Origin: an uncultured Oxalobacteraceae bacterium
GTDB taxonomy: Bacteria; Pseudomonadota; Gammaproteobacteria; Burkholderiales; Burkholderiaceae_D
Assembly (NCBI GenBank): GCA_903893945.1
Contig: CAITOF010000042.1
Location: 16,425 to 80,424, forward strand
DNA: 64,000 bases
Reading direction: 5' to 3'
The position numbers were made by a program, and so were the translations under genes. Position 1 is the stretch's first letter; every line of letters starts with the position of its first letter. This document shows, piece by piece, positions 1 to 9,616 of the stretch. The notes beneath the pieces were generated by a model. That model had not been told where the DNA came from, did not search any database, and was given only the letters and a program-made list of their open reading frames with translations.

Positions 1-292
1 CCTGTCCTTCCTTGGCCATGCGCTGTTCAAATTCGAGCATGGATTCTTCGCTCTGGTTGGATAAGGACACCTCCAGGAAAGCCAGCATGCCATAGCCCAG
101 CGCAAACGGATCGACCATCGCCACTTCCGCGCTGATGACACCGGCAGAACGCATGTCACGGATGCGTCTGAGACAGGTCGGCTGGGAGATATGCACCCGC
201 TCGGCAAGAATCCGGGTCGGAATCTGATTATCTTTTTGTAGAAGATTGAGAATTTTTCGATCAACTTTGTCAAGCAGGTATTGTTTAGGCAT
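1..292 (-). CDS. Lrp/AsnC family transcriptional regulator, N-terminal part (cut by window edge)
   Basis: The minus strand reads from an ATG at 290-292 as MPKQYLLDKVDRKILNLLQK and stays open to base 1, giving about 97 residues. The pattern Asp-x-x-Asp-Arg-Lys-Ile-Leu, then a helix-turn-helix (about residues 28-50, containing RVHISQPTCLRRI), then the start of an alpha/beta ligand domain is that of Lrp/AsnC feast/famine regulators. The C-terminal RAM domain lies outside the window. It is divergent from a branched-chain amino-acid type binding protein, a plausible target because Lrp proteins often sense amino acids. That regulatory link is inference; the family call is secure. Confidence 0.85.
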   Translation of the reverse strand, partial: MPKQYLLDKVDRKILNLLQKDNQIPTRILAERVHISQPTCLRRIRDMRSAGVISAEVAMVDPFALGYGMLAFLEVSLSNQSEESMLEFEQRMAKEGQ

Positions 293-449
293 GGTGACAA
301 TTAAATTATTAATAAGTAACGCGTCGATTCAGGACCCCAGTATGTCCGATAAAGTTCTTCCCAAGAATTAGTTTTCGATATACATTCTAGCCAGTCAGGA
401 ATCTGAACCCTTGTTGAAAAATAACCCCCGTCGATCTTCGGAGAATTAT

Positions 450-1598
450 ATGCAATTCAAATCATCCTTCATCAGTCTGTGCACCTGCTGCATGCTGGCT
501 GCGCCACTTTACGCCGCCGATGACCTTATAGTCAGGATCGGTCACGCCGGCCCGATTTCCGGTCCCAGCGCCCATTTAGGCAAGGATAACGAAAATGGCG
601 CGAAAATGGCGATTGAAGAATTGAATGCTAAAGGTACCATGATCGGTGGCAAAAAAGTAAAATTTGAACTGCTCTCTGAGGACGATGCAAGCGATCCGAA
701 ACAGGGTGCCGCCGTCGCAGAAAAACTGGTGGATGCCAAAGTTAACGGCGTCGTCGGCCACCTGAATTCCAGCACCTCGATTGCCTCCGCCAAGATCTAC
801 AGTGTGGCCGGCATACCGCAGATATCACCGGCGACGACATCTCCCGTGTATACCTCGATGGGCTTCAAAACCACGTTCCGGGTGGTCGCCAATGACGGCC
901 AGCTGGGAGGCACCCTGGGTCGCTACGCGGTACAGAACCTCAACGCCAAAACCATTGCCGTCATTGATGACCGGACGGCCTACGGTCAGGGTGTTGCCGA
1001 TGAATTCATCAAGGGTGTCAAGGCCAAAAACCCGTCCATCAAATTTGCCCAGCGGCAGTATACCAACGATAAAGCGACTGATTTCAATGCCATCCTGACG
1101 TCCATCAAGGCATCCAAACCTGATGTCATTTTCTATGGCGGTATGGACTCGGTGGCCGGTCCGATGTTACGCCAGATGAAAGCACTCGAGATTCACGCCA
1201 AGTTTATGGGCGGGGATGGTATCTGCACCACAAAATTGCCTGAACTGGCCGGCGATGGTCTGGGTGACCATCTGGTCTATTGTGCCGAAGCGGGTGGCGT
1301 TGTTGCTGCACAGAAAAAAGCATCCGATGATTTCCGTGCAGCGTATAAAAAACGGTTCGGCATGGACGTGGTTCTGTATGCCCCCTACGATTACGATGCC
1401 GTAATGACGTTGGCTGATGCGATGCAGCAGGCGAAATCGTCGGATCCGGCAGTGTACTTACCTTTTCTGCAAAAGATTAATCATAAGGGAGTGACTGGCG
1501 ATATCGCTTTTGATAAAAAAGGCGACATTAAGGATGGCACCCTGACGCTGTTTTCGTTCCAGGCAGGTAAGAAGGAAGAATTGGAAGTGATCAAATAA
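450..1598 (+). CDS. Branched-chain amino-acid type ABC transporter substrate-binding protein (LivJ/LivK-like)
   Basis: Periplasmic binding protein of 382 residues, Peripla_BP_6/LivJ family. A Sec signal peptide covers about residues 1-22 (MQFKSSFISL..., cleavage near LYA-AD). The mature part opens with VRIGHAGPISGPSAHLGKDN, typical of the first strand and ligand loop of LivJ-type proteins. I chose ATG 450 rather than the in-frame TTG at 411, because GGAG at 440-443 sits 6 nt upstream and the signal peptide then starts correctly. No permease or ATPase genes follow: the gene ends in a strong terminator, so the rest of the transporter must be elsewhere. Ligand unknown; family members bind Leu/Ile/Val, amides or aromatic acids. 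Confidence 0.88.
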   Translation: MQFKSSFISLCTCCMLAAPLYAADDLIVRIGHAGPISGPSAHLGKDNENGAKMAIEELNAKGTMIGGKKVKFELLSEDDASDPKQGAAVAEKLVDAKVNGVVGHLNSSTSIASAKIYSVAGIPQISPATTSPVYTSMGFKTTFRVVANDGQLGGTLGRYAVQNLNAKTIAVIDDRTAYGQGVADEFIKGVKAKNPSIKFAQRQYTNDKATDFNAILTSIKASKPDVIFYGGMDSVAGPMLRQMKALEIHAKFMGGDGICTTKLPELAGDGLGDHLVYCAEAGGVVAAQKKASDDFRAAYKKRFGMDVVLYAPYDYDAVMTLADAMQQAKSSDPAVYLPFLQKINHKGVTGDIAFDKKGDIKDGTLTLFSFQAGKKEELEVIK

Positions 1599-1624
1599 AC
1601 CCGATCACCTGATCCGGCAGGCTC

Positions 1625-1664
1625 GCCCAATAAAAAAAGCACCGAGGTGCTTTTTTTATTGGGC
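1625..1664. terminator. Strong bidirectional intrinsic terminator
   Basis: Perfect 19-bp inverted repeat (1625-1643 and 1646-1664) with a 2-nt loop. The stem contains a run of A on the left and a run of T on the right, so it works as a hairpin plus U-tract in both directions. It separates the + strand binding-protein gene from the convergent cytochrome c gene. Confidence 0.9.
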
Positions 1665-1693
1665 GGCCGGGCATGCAGCCGGACAGATCCATG

Positions 1694-1999
1694 TTATTTC
1701 AGGCTCAGGATCCATTTCACCAGGGTATGTGCCTCAGCGTCAGTCACTTGCGTATTGGGGGGCATGGCCATCGGTCCCCAGGTGCCGCTGCCGCCTTTCA
1801 GGACTTTCTGGACCAGTTTATCTTCCGCGTCCTTCTGACCTGCATATTTTTTTGCCACGTCTTTGTAGGACGGTCCGACCAGTTTATTGTCGACCGAATG
1901 GCAGGCCAGGCAGTTTTTGGACTTGGCTAACTCTTCCGGCGTGGCCATTACGGCGCCGGATGCCAGGGCCGCGACTAGTACAAATAAGATACGTTTCAT
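1694..1999 (-). CDS. Class I cytochrome c (c551/c552 type), periplasmic
   Basis: Small monohaem electron carrier, 101 residues with signal peptide MKRILFVLVAALASGAVMA. The haem site CLACH is at residues 30-34. The probable axial Met is M79 in the sequence PMAMPPN, which matches the c551/c552 pattern (Met-Pro-Pro before the last helix). ATG 1999 is preceded by GGAG at good spacing; upstream in-frame codons would put about 22 extra residues before the signal peptide. It probably shuttles electrons to a terminal oxidase or reductase; no partner enzyme is encoded next to it. Confidence 0.9.
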   Translation of the reverse strand: MKRILFVLVAALASGAVMATPEELAKSKNCLACHSVDNKLVGPSYKDVAKKYAGQKDAEDKLVQKVLKGGSGTWGPMAMPPNTQVTDAEAHTLVKWILSLK

Positions 2000-2096
2000 A
2001 TAATTCTCCAATAAATAAACCTGATAAAAATACGTGATTTCCATTAAACTCAACTGCACCGACAAAAAACTTAATACAATTCAACAAAATCATGTA

Positions 2097-2117
2097 ATTA
2101 TTATGCATTGTAATAAT
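2097..2117. repeat. Short AT-rich inverted repeat between divergent genes
   Basis: ATTATTA (2097-2103) and TAATAAT (2111-2117) form perfect 7-bp arms around TGCATTG. It lies between the divergent cytochrome c gene and the small membrane protein gene, so it could be an operator for either. No named motif is recognised, and AT-rich arms arise easily by chance. Confidence 0.25.
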
Positions 2118-2137
2118 GGTCACAAGGAATTTTTGCC

Positions 2138-2362
2138 ATGATATTGATATTACTCACTATCACTTTAGCTGCTTTAAAGTTTTTCGACGTCTCTTTTATG
2201 GATAATGTTTCCTGGTGGTGGATTGTGGGTCTGTTTTTTGTCACGTTTGTCTGGTTTGAGTTCTTTGAACGCCTGCTCGGGTTAGACAAGAAAAAAGCCC
2301 ACGACGAATACAATCGTGTCCAGAAACAGCGCGCCAAAAGAACGCTTGATAAAAATAAATAG
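2138..2362 (+). CDS. Small Trp-rich membrane protein
   Basis: Protein of 74 residues. Two hydrophobic stretches (about residues 1-17 and 25-45, the second with three consecutive Trp then FFVTFVWFEFFERLLGLD) are followed by a highly charged tail rich in Lys and Arg. It matches the small Trp-rich protein family known from betaproteobacteria, whose function is not established. AAGGA lies upstream of ATG 2138. It is convergent with ilvD. The family assignment is by recollection of sequence character; the existence of the gene is well supported by start, RBS and composition. Confidence 0.75.
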   Translation: MILILLTITLAALKFFDVSFMDNVSWWWIVGLFFVTFVWFEFFERLLGLDKKKAHDEYNRVQKQRAKRTLDKNK

Positions 2363-2405
2363 TGCGTCCCTGTGGCTCGTTCCTGCTGACTTGTCTGTTC
2401 CGCCC

Positions 2406-4091
2406 CTAATCCGTTACCGCTCCCACACTGGCGCTTTTTGCCAGGGCGGCATATTTCGCCAGCACACCACGGGTGTAACGCGGTGCCGGCGCTTTCCAGG
2501 CCGCTCTGCGCTGCGCAATGTCTGATTCAGGCACATTTAACTGTATCAGCTGATGCAGCGCGTCGATGGTGATCGAATCACCTTCCTGAACCAGGGCTAT
2601 GGTGCCGCCTGCATACGCTTCCGGAGAAACATGACCCACGACCATGCCCCAGGTACCGCCGGAAAACCGTCCGTCCGTCACCAGCCCCACCGATTCGCCC
2701 AAACCTTTCCCTATAATAGCAGAAGTGGGCGCTAACATCTCAGGCATGCCCGGTCCGCCTTTGGGGCCCAGATAACGCAAGACCAGCACATCGCCAGGTT
2801 GTATTCTATCGCCAAGGATCGCATCCATGGCACTGTACTCATCATCAAACACGCGGGCAGGCCCGGTAATCACGGGGTTTTTCAGGCCGGAGATTTTCGC
2901 CACACAGCCCTCGGGCGACAGATTCCCTTTCAATATCGCCAGGTGTCCCTGTGCATAGATCGCGTCCCCGACAGGGCGGATCACGGGATTACCGGTCTTG
3001 GGCTGATCCGGCACATGTGCCAGTTCTTCAGCCAGCGTGCGTCCGGTGATGGTGATGCAATCGCCGTGCAACAGCCCGGCATTCAGCAGCAACTTCATGA
3101 CTTGCGGAATGCCGCCTGCCTGATGCAGATCGGTCGCGACATACTGGCCTGACGGTTTCAGATCGCAGATGACCGGCACGCGCAAACGCACACGCTCGAA
3201 ATCGTCCAGTGACCATTCAACCTCTGCCGCATGCGCGATCGCCAGATAGTGCAATACCGCGTTGGTCGAACCGCCTGTAGCCATAATCACCGCCACGGCA
3301 TTTTCGATCGACTTCCGGGTAATGATGTCGCGCGGCTTCAGATCGCGTTTGACCGCGTCCAGCAGCACCCGCGCGGACTGCGCGGCAGAACCGGTTTTTT
3401 CGTCATCCGGATTGGCCATGGTCGACGAGTACAGCAGCGACATGCCCAACGCTTCAAACGACGACGACATGGTGTTGGCCGTGTACATACCGCCACACGA
3501 TCCTGACGAGGGACAGGCGTTCCGTTCGATGCCCTCAAAATCTTCCTGCGACATCCGGCCTGCGGTAAACTCGCCCACAGCCTCGAAAGCCGAGACGATC
3601 GTCAGATCCTTGCCCTTCCATTTACCCGGCTTGATCGTCCCGCCATACACATAAATTCCCGGTACATTGGTGCGCGCCAGTGCAATCATGCCACCCGGCA
3701 TATTTTTATCGCAACCGCCGATGACCACACAACCATCCATCCACTGGCCATTGACAGCCGTCTCAATACAGTCAGCAATGACTTCACGGGAAATCAGCGA
3801 ATATTTCATGCCTTCGGTCCCCATCGACATGCCATCAGAAATCGTCGGGGTACCAAAGACCTGCGGATTGGCCCCCACTTCTTTCAGGGTCCTGATCGCA
3901 ATATCGGCCAGTTTCTGTAATCCTGAATTGCACGGTGTTATGGTCGAGTGGCCATTCGCCACGCCGACCATCGGCTTGTCGAAATCGCCTTTCTCGTAAC
4001 CCATCGCGTAGTACATGGATCGATTCGGGCTGCGTGACACACCCTGGGTAATATTTCTGGAACGTCGATTAAAACCGGAATCATTGCTCAT
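2406..4091 (-). CDS. ilvD: Dihydroxy-acid dehydratase
   Basis: Fe-S enzyme of 561 residues that dehydrates 2,3-dihydroxy-isovalerate and 2,3-dihydroxy-3-methylvalerate to the 2-oxoacid precursors of valine/leucine and isoleucine. The IlvD/Edd signatures are clear: [10 protein letters not shown] near residue 125, [14 protein letters not shown] near residue 195, and the C-terminal [19 protein letters not shown]. Cysteines in the first two motifs bind the cluster. AGGGG stands ahead of ATG 4091. It is divergent from a LysR-type gene with only 90 bp between, which suggests possible control by that regulator. Length is normal for the short (about 560-residue) bacterial type. Confidence 0.97.
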   Translation of the reverse strand: MSNDSGFNRRSRNITQGVSRSPNRSMYYAMGYEKGDFDKPMVGVANGHSTITPCNSGLQKLADIAIRTLKEVGANPQVFGTPTISDGMSMGTEGMKYSLISREVIADCIETAVNGQWMDGCVVIGGCDKNMPGGMIALARTNVPGIYVYGGTIKPGKWKGKDLTIVSAFEAVGEFTAGRMSQEDFEGIERNACPSSGSCGGMYTANTMSSSFEALGMSLLYSSTMANPDDEKTGSAAQSARVLLDAVKRDLKPRDIITRKSIENAVAVIMATGGSTNAVLHYLAIAHAAEVEWSLDDFERVRLRVPVICDLKPSGQYVATDLHQAGGIPQVMKLLLNAGLLHGDCITITGRTLAEELAHVPDQPKTGNPVIRPVGDAIYAQGHLAILKGNLSPEGCVAKISGLKNPVITGPARVFDDEYSAMDAILGDRIQPGDVLVLRYLGPKGGPGMPEMLAPTSAIIGKGLGESVGLVTDGRFSGGTWGMVVGHVSPEAYAGGTIALVQEGDSITIDALHQLIQLNVPESDIAQRRAAWKAPAPRYTRGVLAKYAALAKSASVGAVTD

Positions 4092-4153
4092 AGCTTGCCC
4101 CTTAAATGAATTGTCATAGCATGCCTTGCCAAATCATACCTGTCCAATATATG

Positions 4154-4166
4154 ATTAACGAATAAT
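4154..4166. promoter_or_regulatory. Possible LysR-type operator between ilvD and the LysR gene
   Basis: In the 90-bp divergent gap (4092-4181) the small dyad ATTA-N5-TAAT sits in AT-rich DNA, centrally placed for a shared operator. LysR regulators often bind T-N11-A dyads upstream of divergent targets. The arms are only 4 bp, so this is a suggestion only. Confidence 0.25.
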
Positions 4167-4181
4167 TGATATATTTAAAAT

Positions 4182-5099
4182 ATGAATAGAACTGCGATGA
4201 TCGAAATCCGCCAACTGCGTTATTTTGTCGCGGTCGCTGAAGAAATGCATGTGGGGCGCGCCGCACAGCGCCTGCACATGACCCAACCACCCTTGTCGCA
4301 ATCCATACAGGGCCTGGAAGCCTTGTTGGGTGTTGATCTTTTTATCAGACAAAAACGGGGTATTACGCTGAGCGCTGCCGGCCTGGCCCTGCTGCCAGAG
4401 GCGCGCCGGCTTATTAAAGACAGCCTGGCTCTGCCCGAATTGGTGCAGAGCGCCGCCAAAGGCGAGCTGGGCCAGCTATCGGTCGCCTTTGTGTCGACGG
4501 CGGATTATAACCTGCTGCCATCGGTGTTGCGCGACTTCAGAAAACGCTATCCGCAGGTGCAGCTCAGCCTGCGCGAATCAACCAGTGATGTGCAACTGGA
4601 AGCACTGCGTACCGGCCAGATCGACGTCGGCCTGATGATTCCACCGATTCCGGAAAAATTCAACGACCTGCTGCACTACCAGACTGTCATTTCCGAACCG
4701 CTGATACTGGCCGCACCCGCCGATTTACCGGTTCTGGGCAGTAAAAAGCCTGTTTCGCTGCTGGATTGTCAGGGGCAACCGTTAATTATCTTTCCGCGCG
4801 CTATCGCACCGGCGTTTTATGACAGCATCGTCGGCTGCTTTCAACAGGTCGGCCTGACGCCCGACATCGGACAGGAAGCGATCCAGATGCAGACCATCAT
4901 TGGTCTGGTTTCTGCTGGCATGGGAATCGCGCTTGTGCCACAATCCGTTTCTAACCTGAACCGGCCCGGTGTGATTTATCGGGAACTTGCTGACGCCACG
5001 CCCCAGATCGAAACCGGACTGGCATGGCGCAAGGACAATCACTCCCCGGTTTTAAACGCTTTTATTGAATTAGTCAGGAAAAACATACTATGCCCTTAA
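4182..5099 (+). CDS. LysR family transcriptional regulator
   Basis: Protein of 305 residues. The N-terminal winged helix-turn-helix ([14 protein letters not shown]..., recognition region [18 protein letters not shown], about residues 6-65) is followed by a LysR substrate-binding domain (about 95-300). ATG 4197 is an equally possible start, five codons later; neither has a strong RBS. It is divergent from ilvD and its last 10 bp overlap the start of lgt, so it heads a + strand run. Effector unknown; control of ilvD is inferred only from gene arrangement. Confidence 0.9.
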   Translation: MNRTAMIEIRQLRYFVAVAEEMHVGRAAQRLHMTQPPLSQSIQGLEALLGVDLFIRQKRGITLSAAGLALLPEARRLIKDSLALPELVQSAAKGELGQLSVAFVSTADYNLLPSVLRDFRKRYPQVQLSLRESTSDVQLEALRTGQIDVGLMIPPIPEKFNDLLHYQTVISEPLILAAPADLPVLGSKKPVSLLDCQGQPLIIFPRAIAPAFYDSIVGCFQQVGLTPDIGQEAIQMQTIIGLVSAGMGIALVPQSVSNLNRPGVIYRELADATPQIETGLAWRKDNHSPVLNAFIELVRKNILCP

Positions 5100-5893
5100 T
5101 CCACCCCATGCCAAATCCGGTCGCCATTCAACTGGGTCCCCTGGCAGTTCACTGGTACGGCTTGATGTACATGCTCGCTTTCATCCTGTTTCTGCTGGTC
5201 GGACGCATCCGGTTAAGGCAGCCGCATATTGCCGCAGCGGGCTGGAAATTTGACGATCTGGAAGACATGCTATTTTATGGCGTGCTTGGCGTCGTCATCG
5301 GCGGACGGCTCGGTGAGGTCATTTTTTATCAGCCCCTTTACTATGCGCAGAACCCGCTGGAAATCGTTGCCGTCTGGAAGGGCGGCATGTCCTACCATGG
5401 CGGCTTTCTGGGCGTGCTGCTGGCTCTGGCGCTCTGGGCACGAAAGGCCAAACGCAATGTGCTGGATGTTTACGATTTGATTGCGCCGCTCGTGCCTCTG
5501 GGTTACGCCTGTGGACGGATCGGCAATTTCATCAATGCTGAATTATGGGGGCGGGTTGCTGACCCGAGCCTGCCCTGGGCCATGATCTGGCCCAATGTTG
5601 ACCGGTTGCCGCGCCATCCGTCGCCACTGTATCAGGCTCTGGTCGATGGCGTTCTGGCGTTCATTCTGCTCTGGCTGTATGCGCGCAAGGCCAGACCGCG
5701 ACTGGCTGTCGGCGCCATGTATGTTTTGCTGTACGGTTGCGCACGTTTTTTTACCGAATATTTTCGCGAACCGGACTGGACAGTGTATGTCTTCAATCTG
5801 CCGGTATCAGCCGGACAGGTCCTGTCGCTGCCGATGATTCTGTTTGGTCTGTGCGCACTTTATTTTTCTTACCACTCTGAAAAACATGTCTGA
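5090..5893 (+). CDS. lgt: Prolipoprotein diacylglyceryl transferase
   Basis: Inner-membrane enzyme of 267 residues that transfers diacylglycerol from phosphatidylglycerol to the lipobox Cys of prolipoproteins. Around seven hydrophobic segments are visible. Lgt hallmarks are [10 protein letters not shown] near the N-terminus, SYHGGFLG, and the signature [17 protein letters not shown] near residue 145. The start overlaps the upstream LysR gene by 10 bp and the end overlaps matB by 8 bp, so translation is probably coupled. Essential gene in most Gram-negative bacteria. Confidence 0.97.
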   Translation: MPLIHPMPNPVAIQLGPLAVHWYGLMYMLAFILFLLVGRIRLRQPHIAAAGWKFDDLEDMLFYGVLGVVIGGRLGEVIFYQPLYYAQNPLEIVAVWKGGMSYHGGFLGVLLALALWARKAKRNVLDVYDLIAPLVPLGYACGRIGNFINAELWGRVADPSLPWAMIWPNVDRLPRHPSPLYQALVDGVLAFILLWLYARKARPRLAVGAMYVLLYGCARFFTEYFREPDWTVYVFNLPVSAGQVLSLPMILFGLCALYFSYHSEKHV

Positions 5894-7394
5894 TAACGCC
5901 AATTTATTTTCTCTTATCGAGGCCAATTCACCGCACCAGCGCGACTCGGCGTGCCTGATCACCCAGCAAGGTGTACCTTACAGTTGGAATGACCTGCACC
6001 AGGCGACTGCGAAAATTGCTCATTTACTGACCAGCCTGAACCTTCCCAAAGGTGCGCGCATTGTGTCGCATGTTGAAAAATCGCCGGAAGCCCTGCTGCT
6101 GTATCTGGCCACGCTGCGGGCTGGCTTCATATTTGTTCCGCTGAACACGGCCTATCAATCGGCCGAAATGCGCTATTTTATAGAAGACGCCCAACCGTCG
6201 GTGGTCGTGTGCAGTCCGAAGAATTTCGGCTGGCTGGCTCAACTGGCATTTCAGCTCGGTTGTGAGCACGTGTTTACCCTGGACGATATTCTGCCCAATC
6301 AGGGCAGCCTGCTGCAGCGCGCTGCGCCTTTGCCCGGCGACTACCCGACGGTCCATTCGTCGGCGGATGATATCGCTTCCATCATCTATACGTCCGGCAC
6401 GACGGGCAAAAGCAAAGGTGCCATGCTCAGTCACGGCAATTTGAGCTCGAACGCCCATGCGCTGCAGACCGCCTGGCAATGGCAGTCCAGCGATGTCCTG
6501 CTGCATTGTCTGCCCCTGTTTCACGTGCACGGCCTGTTTATTTCATGTCATGTTGCCCTGCTGTCGGGCAGCCGGATGATTTTTTTGCCGAAATTCGACG
6601 CGCACAAGGCACTGGCGCTGATGAACCAGAGTACCGTGTTCATGGGCGTGCCGACTTACTATGTGCGACTGCTGGAACAGCCGGGACTGAGCCAGGCGCC
6701 GTGTCGCACGATCCGCCTGTTCATTTCCGGATCGGCACCGCTGCTGACCGAAACCTTCCATGCATTTCAGCAGCGCACCGGTCACACGCTGCTGGAACGC
6801 TACGGCATGAGCGAAACCAACATTATCTGTTCCAATCCCTCTCAGGGGGAACGTAAGGCGGGCACCGTCGGCCGTGCGTTAGCCGGGCAACAGGTGCGTA
6901 TCGTCACCGATGACGGACAGCCCTGCGATAGCGGGGTTGTCGGACACATCGAAGTGAAGGGCCCGAACGTATTCAAGGGATACTGGCGCAACCCGGAAAA
7001 AACCGCACTGGCGTTCACCGCCGACGGCTACTTCAAGACCGGCGACCTCGGCAAACTGGATGGTGACCATTATCTGACCATAGTCGGGCGCAGCAAAGAC
7101 CTCATTATTTCCGGCGGCTACAACATTTACCCGAAAGAGATTGAACTTCTGCTGGATGCCTTGCCCGGTGTGGTGGAATCGGCTGTGATCGGCATCCCGC
7201 ATACCGATTTCGGTGAGGCAGTGTGTGCGGTTCTGGTTTGTGACAGGCCGGTCGATACTGACCAGCTTATCGTGACGCTGAAAACACAGGTCGCCAATTT
7301 CAAAGTGCCCAAGAAAATGGTTATAGTGGACGAATTGCCCCGCAACAGTATGGGGAAAGTGCAAAAGAACCTGTTGAGAACCCGATTCAGTTAA
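5886..7394 (+). CDS. matB: Malonyl-CoA synthetase (AMP-forming)
   Basis: ANL-superfamily ligase of 502 residues. The P-loop motif [20 protein letters not shown] is near residue 175, the ERYGMSETN adenylate motif near 315, TGDLGKLD near 395, and the C-terminal catalytic Lys lies in NSMGKVQKN. The regions [20 protein letters not shown] and [20 protein letters not shown] closely resemble characterised MatB enzymes. It makes malonyl-CoA from malonate, ATP and CoA. ATG 5886 sits inside the lgt stop region, giving an 8-bp overlap. A MadL/MadM malonate transporter at 60.6-61.8 kb could supply the substrate. A general acyl-CoA ligase is the alternative, less likely. Confidence 0.85.
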   Translation: MSDNANLFSLIEANSPHQRDSACLITQQGVPYSWNDLHQATAKIAHLLTSLNLPKGARIVSHVEKSPEALLLYLATLRAGFIFVPLNTAYQSAEMRYFIEDAQPSVVVCSPKNFGWLAQLAFQLGCEHVFTLDDILPNQGSLLQRAAPLPGDYPTVHSSADDIASIIYTSGTTGKSKGAMLSHGNLSSNAHALQTAWQWQSSDVLLHCLPLFHVHGLFISCHVALLSGSRMIFLPKFDAHKALALMNQSTVFMGVPTYYVRLLEQPGLSQAPCRTIRLFISGSAPLLTETFHAFQQRTGHTLLERYGMSETNIICSNPSQGERKAGTVGRALAGQQVRIVTDDGQPCDSGVVGHIEVKGPNVFKGYWRNPEKTALAFTADGYFKTGDLGKLDGDHYLTIVGRSKDLIISGGYNIYPKEIELLLDALPGVVESAVIGIPHTDFGEAVCAVLVCDRPVDTDQLIVTLKTQVANFKVPKKMVIVDELPRNSMGKVQKNLLRTRFS

Positions 7395-7421
7395 ACCCCA
7401 GTTCATTTTAACCAAACTTCC

Positions 7422-8255
7422 ATGTCCCCCGACGACTATTGCCAACAGAAAGCCGCACAAAGCGGCTCCAGCTTCTACTACAGTTTTTTATTCCTGCCCA
7501 GACCCCGGCGTCTGGCCATTACCGCCCTGTATGCGTTCTGCCGCGAGGTTGATGACGCCGTTGACGAAACCAGTGATGCAACAGTCGCGCAAAGCAAACT
7601 GATCTGGTGGCGCTCGGAAATTGGCGCCATGCTGTCAGGGCATCCAACACACCCGGTAACCCGCGCACTGTTGCCGCACATGGAAACCTACCACCTCGAG
7701 GGCGCTCATTTGCTGGCCATCATCGACGGCATGGAAATGGATCTGACCCAGACCCGCTACCTTGATTACATCGCCTTGCAGCGCTACTGCTGGCATGTGG
7801 CGAGCGTGGTCGGCATTCTGTCGGCCAGCATCTTCGGCGCAACCCGACCGGGGACGCTGGCGTTTGCGGAAAAGCTTGGCCTGGCCCTGCAGCTCACCAA
7901 CATCATCCGCGACGTGGGCGACGATGCAAGAAAAGGCCGCATCTACCTGCCGGTCAATGAGCTGCAGCAGTTCGGCGTGACGGCAGCAGACATTCTGAAT
8001 GCCCGGCACAGTGAGCGATTTGTCGCGCTCATGCAATTTCAATACGAACGTGCGCAGGCCTGCTATGACGAGGCGTTGGCCCTGTTGCCGAAAGAAGATC
8101 GCCGCGCGCAGCGCACCAGTTTGATTATGGCAGCCATTTATCGCACCATCCTGGTTGAAATCAGGGAAGATGGCTTCAAGGTATTAAACCACCGCATCTC
8201 GCTCACGCCACTCAGAAAATTAGGGTTGGCCTGGATCACCTACGTAAAAGGTTAA
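7422..8255 (+). CDS. hpnD: Presqualene diphosphate synthase (HpnD)
   Basis: Squalene/phytoene synthase family protein of 277 residues. Both Asp-rich motifs that bind Mg-diphosphate are present: REVDDAVDE near residue 40 and NIIRDVGDDARKGR near residue 165. The N-terminal CQQKAAQSGSSFYYSFLFLP is typical of HpnD. It condenses two farnesyl diphosphates to presqualene diphosphate in the HpnC-HpnD-HpnE route to squalene and hopanoids. It is followed 8 bp later by hpnE. No hpnC is seen beside it, which is unusual. Phytoene synthase is the main alternative, disfavoured by the hpnE neighbour. Confidence 0.88.
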   Translation: MSPDDYCQQKAAQSGSSFYYSFLFLPRPRRLAITALYAFCREVDDAVDETSDATVAQSKLIWWRSEIGAMLSGHPTHPVTRALLPHMETYHLEGAHLLAIIDGMEMDLTQTRYLDYIALQRYCWHVASVVGILSASIFGATRPGTLAFAEKLGLALQLTNIIRDVGDDARKGRIYLPVNELQQFGVTAADILNARHSERFVALMQFQYERAQACYDEALALLPKEDRRAQRTSLIMAAIYRTILVEIREDGFKVLNHRISLTPLRKLGLAWITYVKG

Positions 8256-8263
8256 ACCCCAAA

Positions 8264-9616
8264 ATGAAGTATGCCGTCATTGGTGCCGGCTGGGCAGGCT
8301 GCAGTGCTGCAGTCGAACTGGCCCGGCGTGGACATCAGGTAGCACTGTTCGAGGCCTCTCGCACACTGGGCGGGCGCGCCCGGCAGGTGAGCGTCCACGG
8401 CCTGATGCTCGACAATGGTCAGCACATCTTGCTGGGTGCCTACAAGGCCACCCTTGGCCTGTTCGATACCCTGAAGCTCCGGCAAGACCGGGTGTTACGG
8501 CGTCTGCCGTTGCAGATGTGCTACCCGGAGGGCTCGGGGGGAATGGTTTTTGCAGCGCCCAGGTTGCCATCGCCCCTGCACATGCTGGTCGCATTAATCC
8601 GCGCCACCGGATTGACTCGCGCGGACAAACTGGCGCTGGCCCGCTTTTCAAGCGCCGCGCGATGGATGGACTGGCAACTCCATACTGACTGCACGGTAGC
8701 CGAATTACTGGACCGCTTTGACCAGACCGACAATCTTAACCGCCTGATGTGGCACCCGCTGTGCATTGCCGCCCTGAATACCCCCGCGCATCGTGCCTCG
8801 GCCATCGTATTTTTAAACGTACTGAAAGACAGCCTGGGATCGCGCCGCGCTGCGTCAGACATGCTGATTGCGCGCACTGATCTGACCCGCCTGCTGCCGG
8901 AGCCTGCTGCCCGGTTTGTTGAGGCGCACGGAGGAACGGTTCATCCCGGTTGCGCCGTGCAATCGGTCACGCGTAGTGGAGACCAATGGCAACTGGTTTT
9001 GCCGGCCACTCATCCCGCCGGACCGGCACTGGCTGACCAGCGCTATGATGGCCTGGTCATTGCGACGCCCGCTGAAACCGCGGGTCATTTATTAACGCCA
9101 TTTAATCTGGCAAGCCACATTCCCCGCTTTGAGTATGAACCCATCACCACCTGCTACCTGAAATATCCGCCCGGCACCCGTTTATCGCGCCCATTCATGG
9201 CACTGGCTGAAGATCCGGGTCGCCACGCGTATGGCCAATTTGTTTTTGATCGCGGGCAACTCGATGGCCATGCGGGATTATTCGCCGTCGTCATCAGTGG
9301 GTCGCAACAGGCCATCGAATCCGGTCACGCCGAACTGGCGACCCGCTGCGCACAGCAACTGGCCACCGATTTGAAACTGCCTGAATTAACGCACCCCGAA
9401 TGGAGTCAGGTCATTACCGAGAAGCGCGCCACGTTTGCCTGCACACCGAACCTGCAGCGGCCCACCCATGCCCTGCCCCTGCCACGGTGCGCGCTCGCCG
9501 GCGACTACACACAGAGTCGTTATCCGGCCACGTTGGAGACCGCCGTGCAAAGCGGTATAATGGCGGCAGATTGTGTCGCCGGAGACCACGAAAGCATCAA
9601 TGAATCCCGATTTTGA
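8264..9616 (+). CDS. hpnE: Hydroxysqualene dehydroxylase (HpnE), FAD amine-oxidase fold
   Basis: Flavoprotein of 450 residues. The N-terminal dinucleotide-binding motif VIGAGWAGCSAAVELARRGH is followed by FEASRTLGGRAR, and the C-terminal FAD motif is CALAGDYTQSRYPATLETAVQSG. HpnE reduces hydroxysqualene to squalene in the HpnCDE pathway. It lies 8 bp after hpnD and overlaps the next gene by 17 bp. Phytoene-desaturase-like enzymes share the fold, but pairing with hpnD favours HpnE. Confidence 0.9.
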   Translation: MKYAVIGAGWAGCSAAVELARRGHQVALFEASRTLGGRARQVSVHGLMLDNGQHILLGAYKATLGLFDTLKLRQDRVLRRLPLQMCYPEGSGGMVFAAPRLPSPLHMLVALIRATGLTRADKLALARFSSAARWMDWQLHTDCTVAELLDRFDQTDNLNRLMWHPLCIAALNTPAHRASAIVFLNVLKDSLGSRRAASDMLIARTDLTRLLPEPAARFVEAHGGTVHPGCAVQSVTRSGDQWQLVLPATHPAGPALADQRYDGLVIATPAETAGHLLTPFNLASHIPRFEYEPITTCYLKYPPGTRLSRPFMALAEDPGRHAYGQFVFDRGQLDGHAGLFAVVISGSQQAIESGHAELATRCAQQLATDLKLPELTHPEWSQVITEKRATFACTPNLQRPTHALPLPRCALAGDYTQSRYPATLETAVQSGIMAADCVAGDHESINESRF

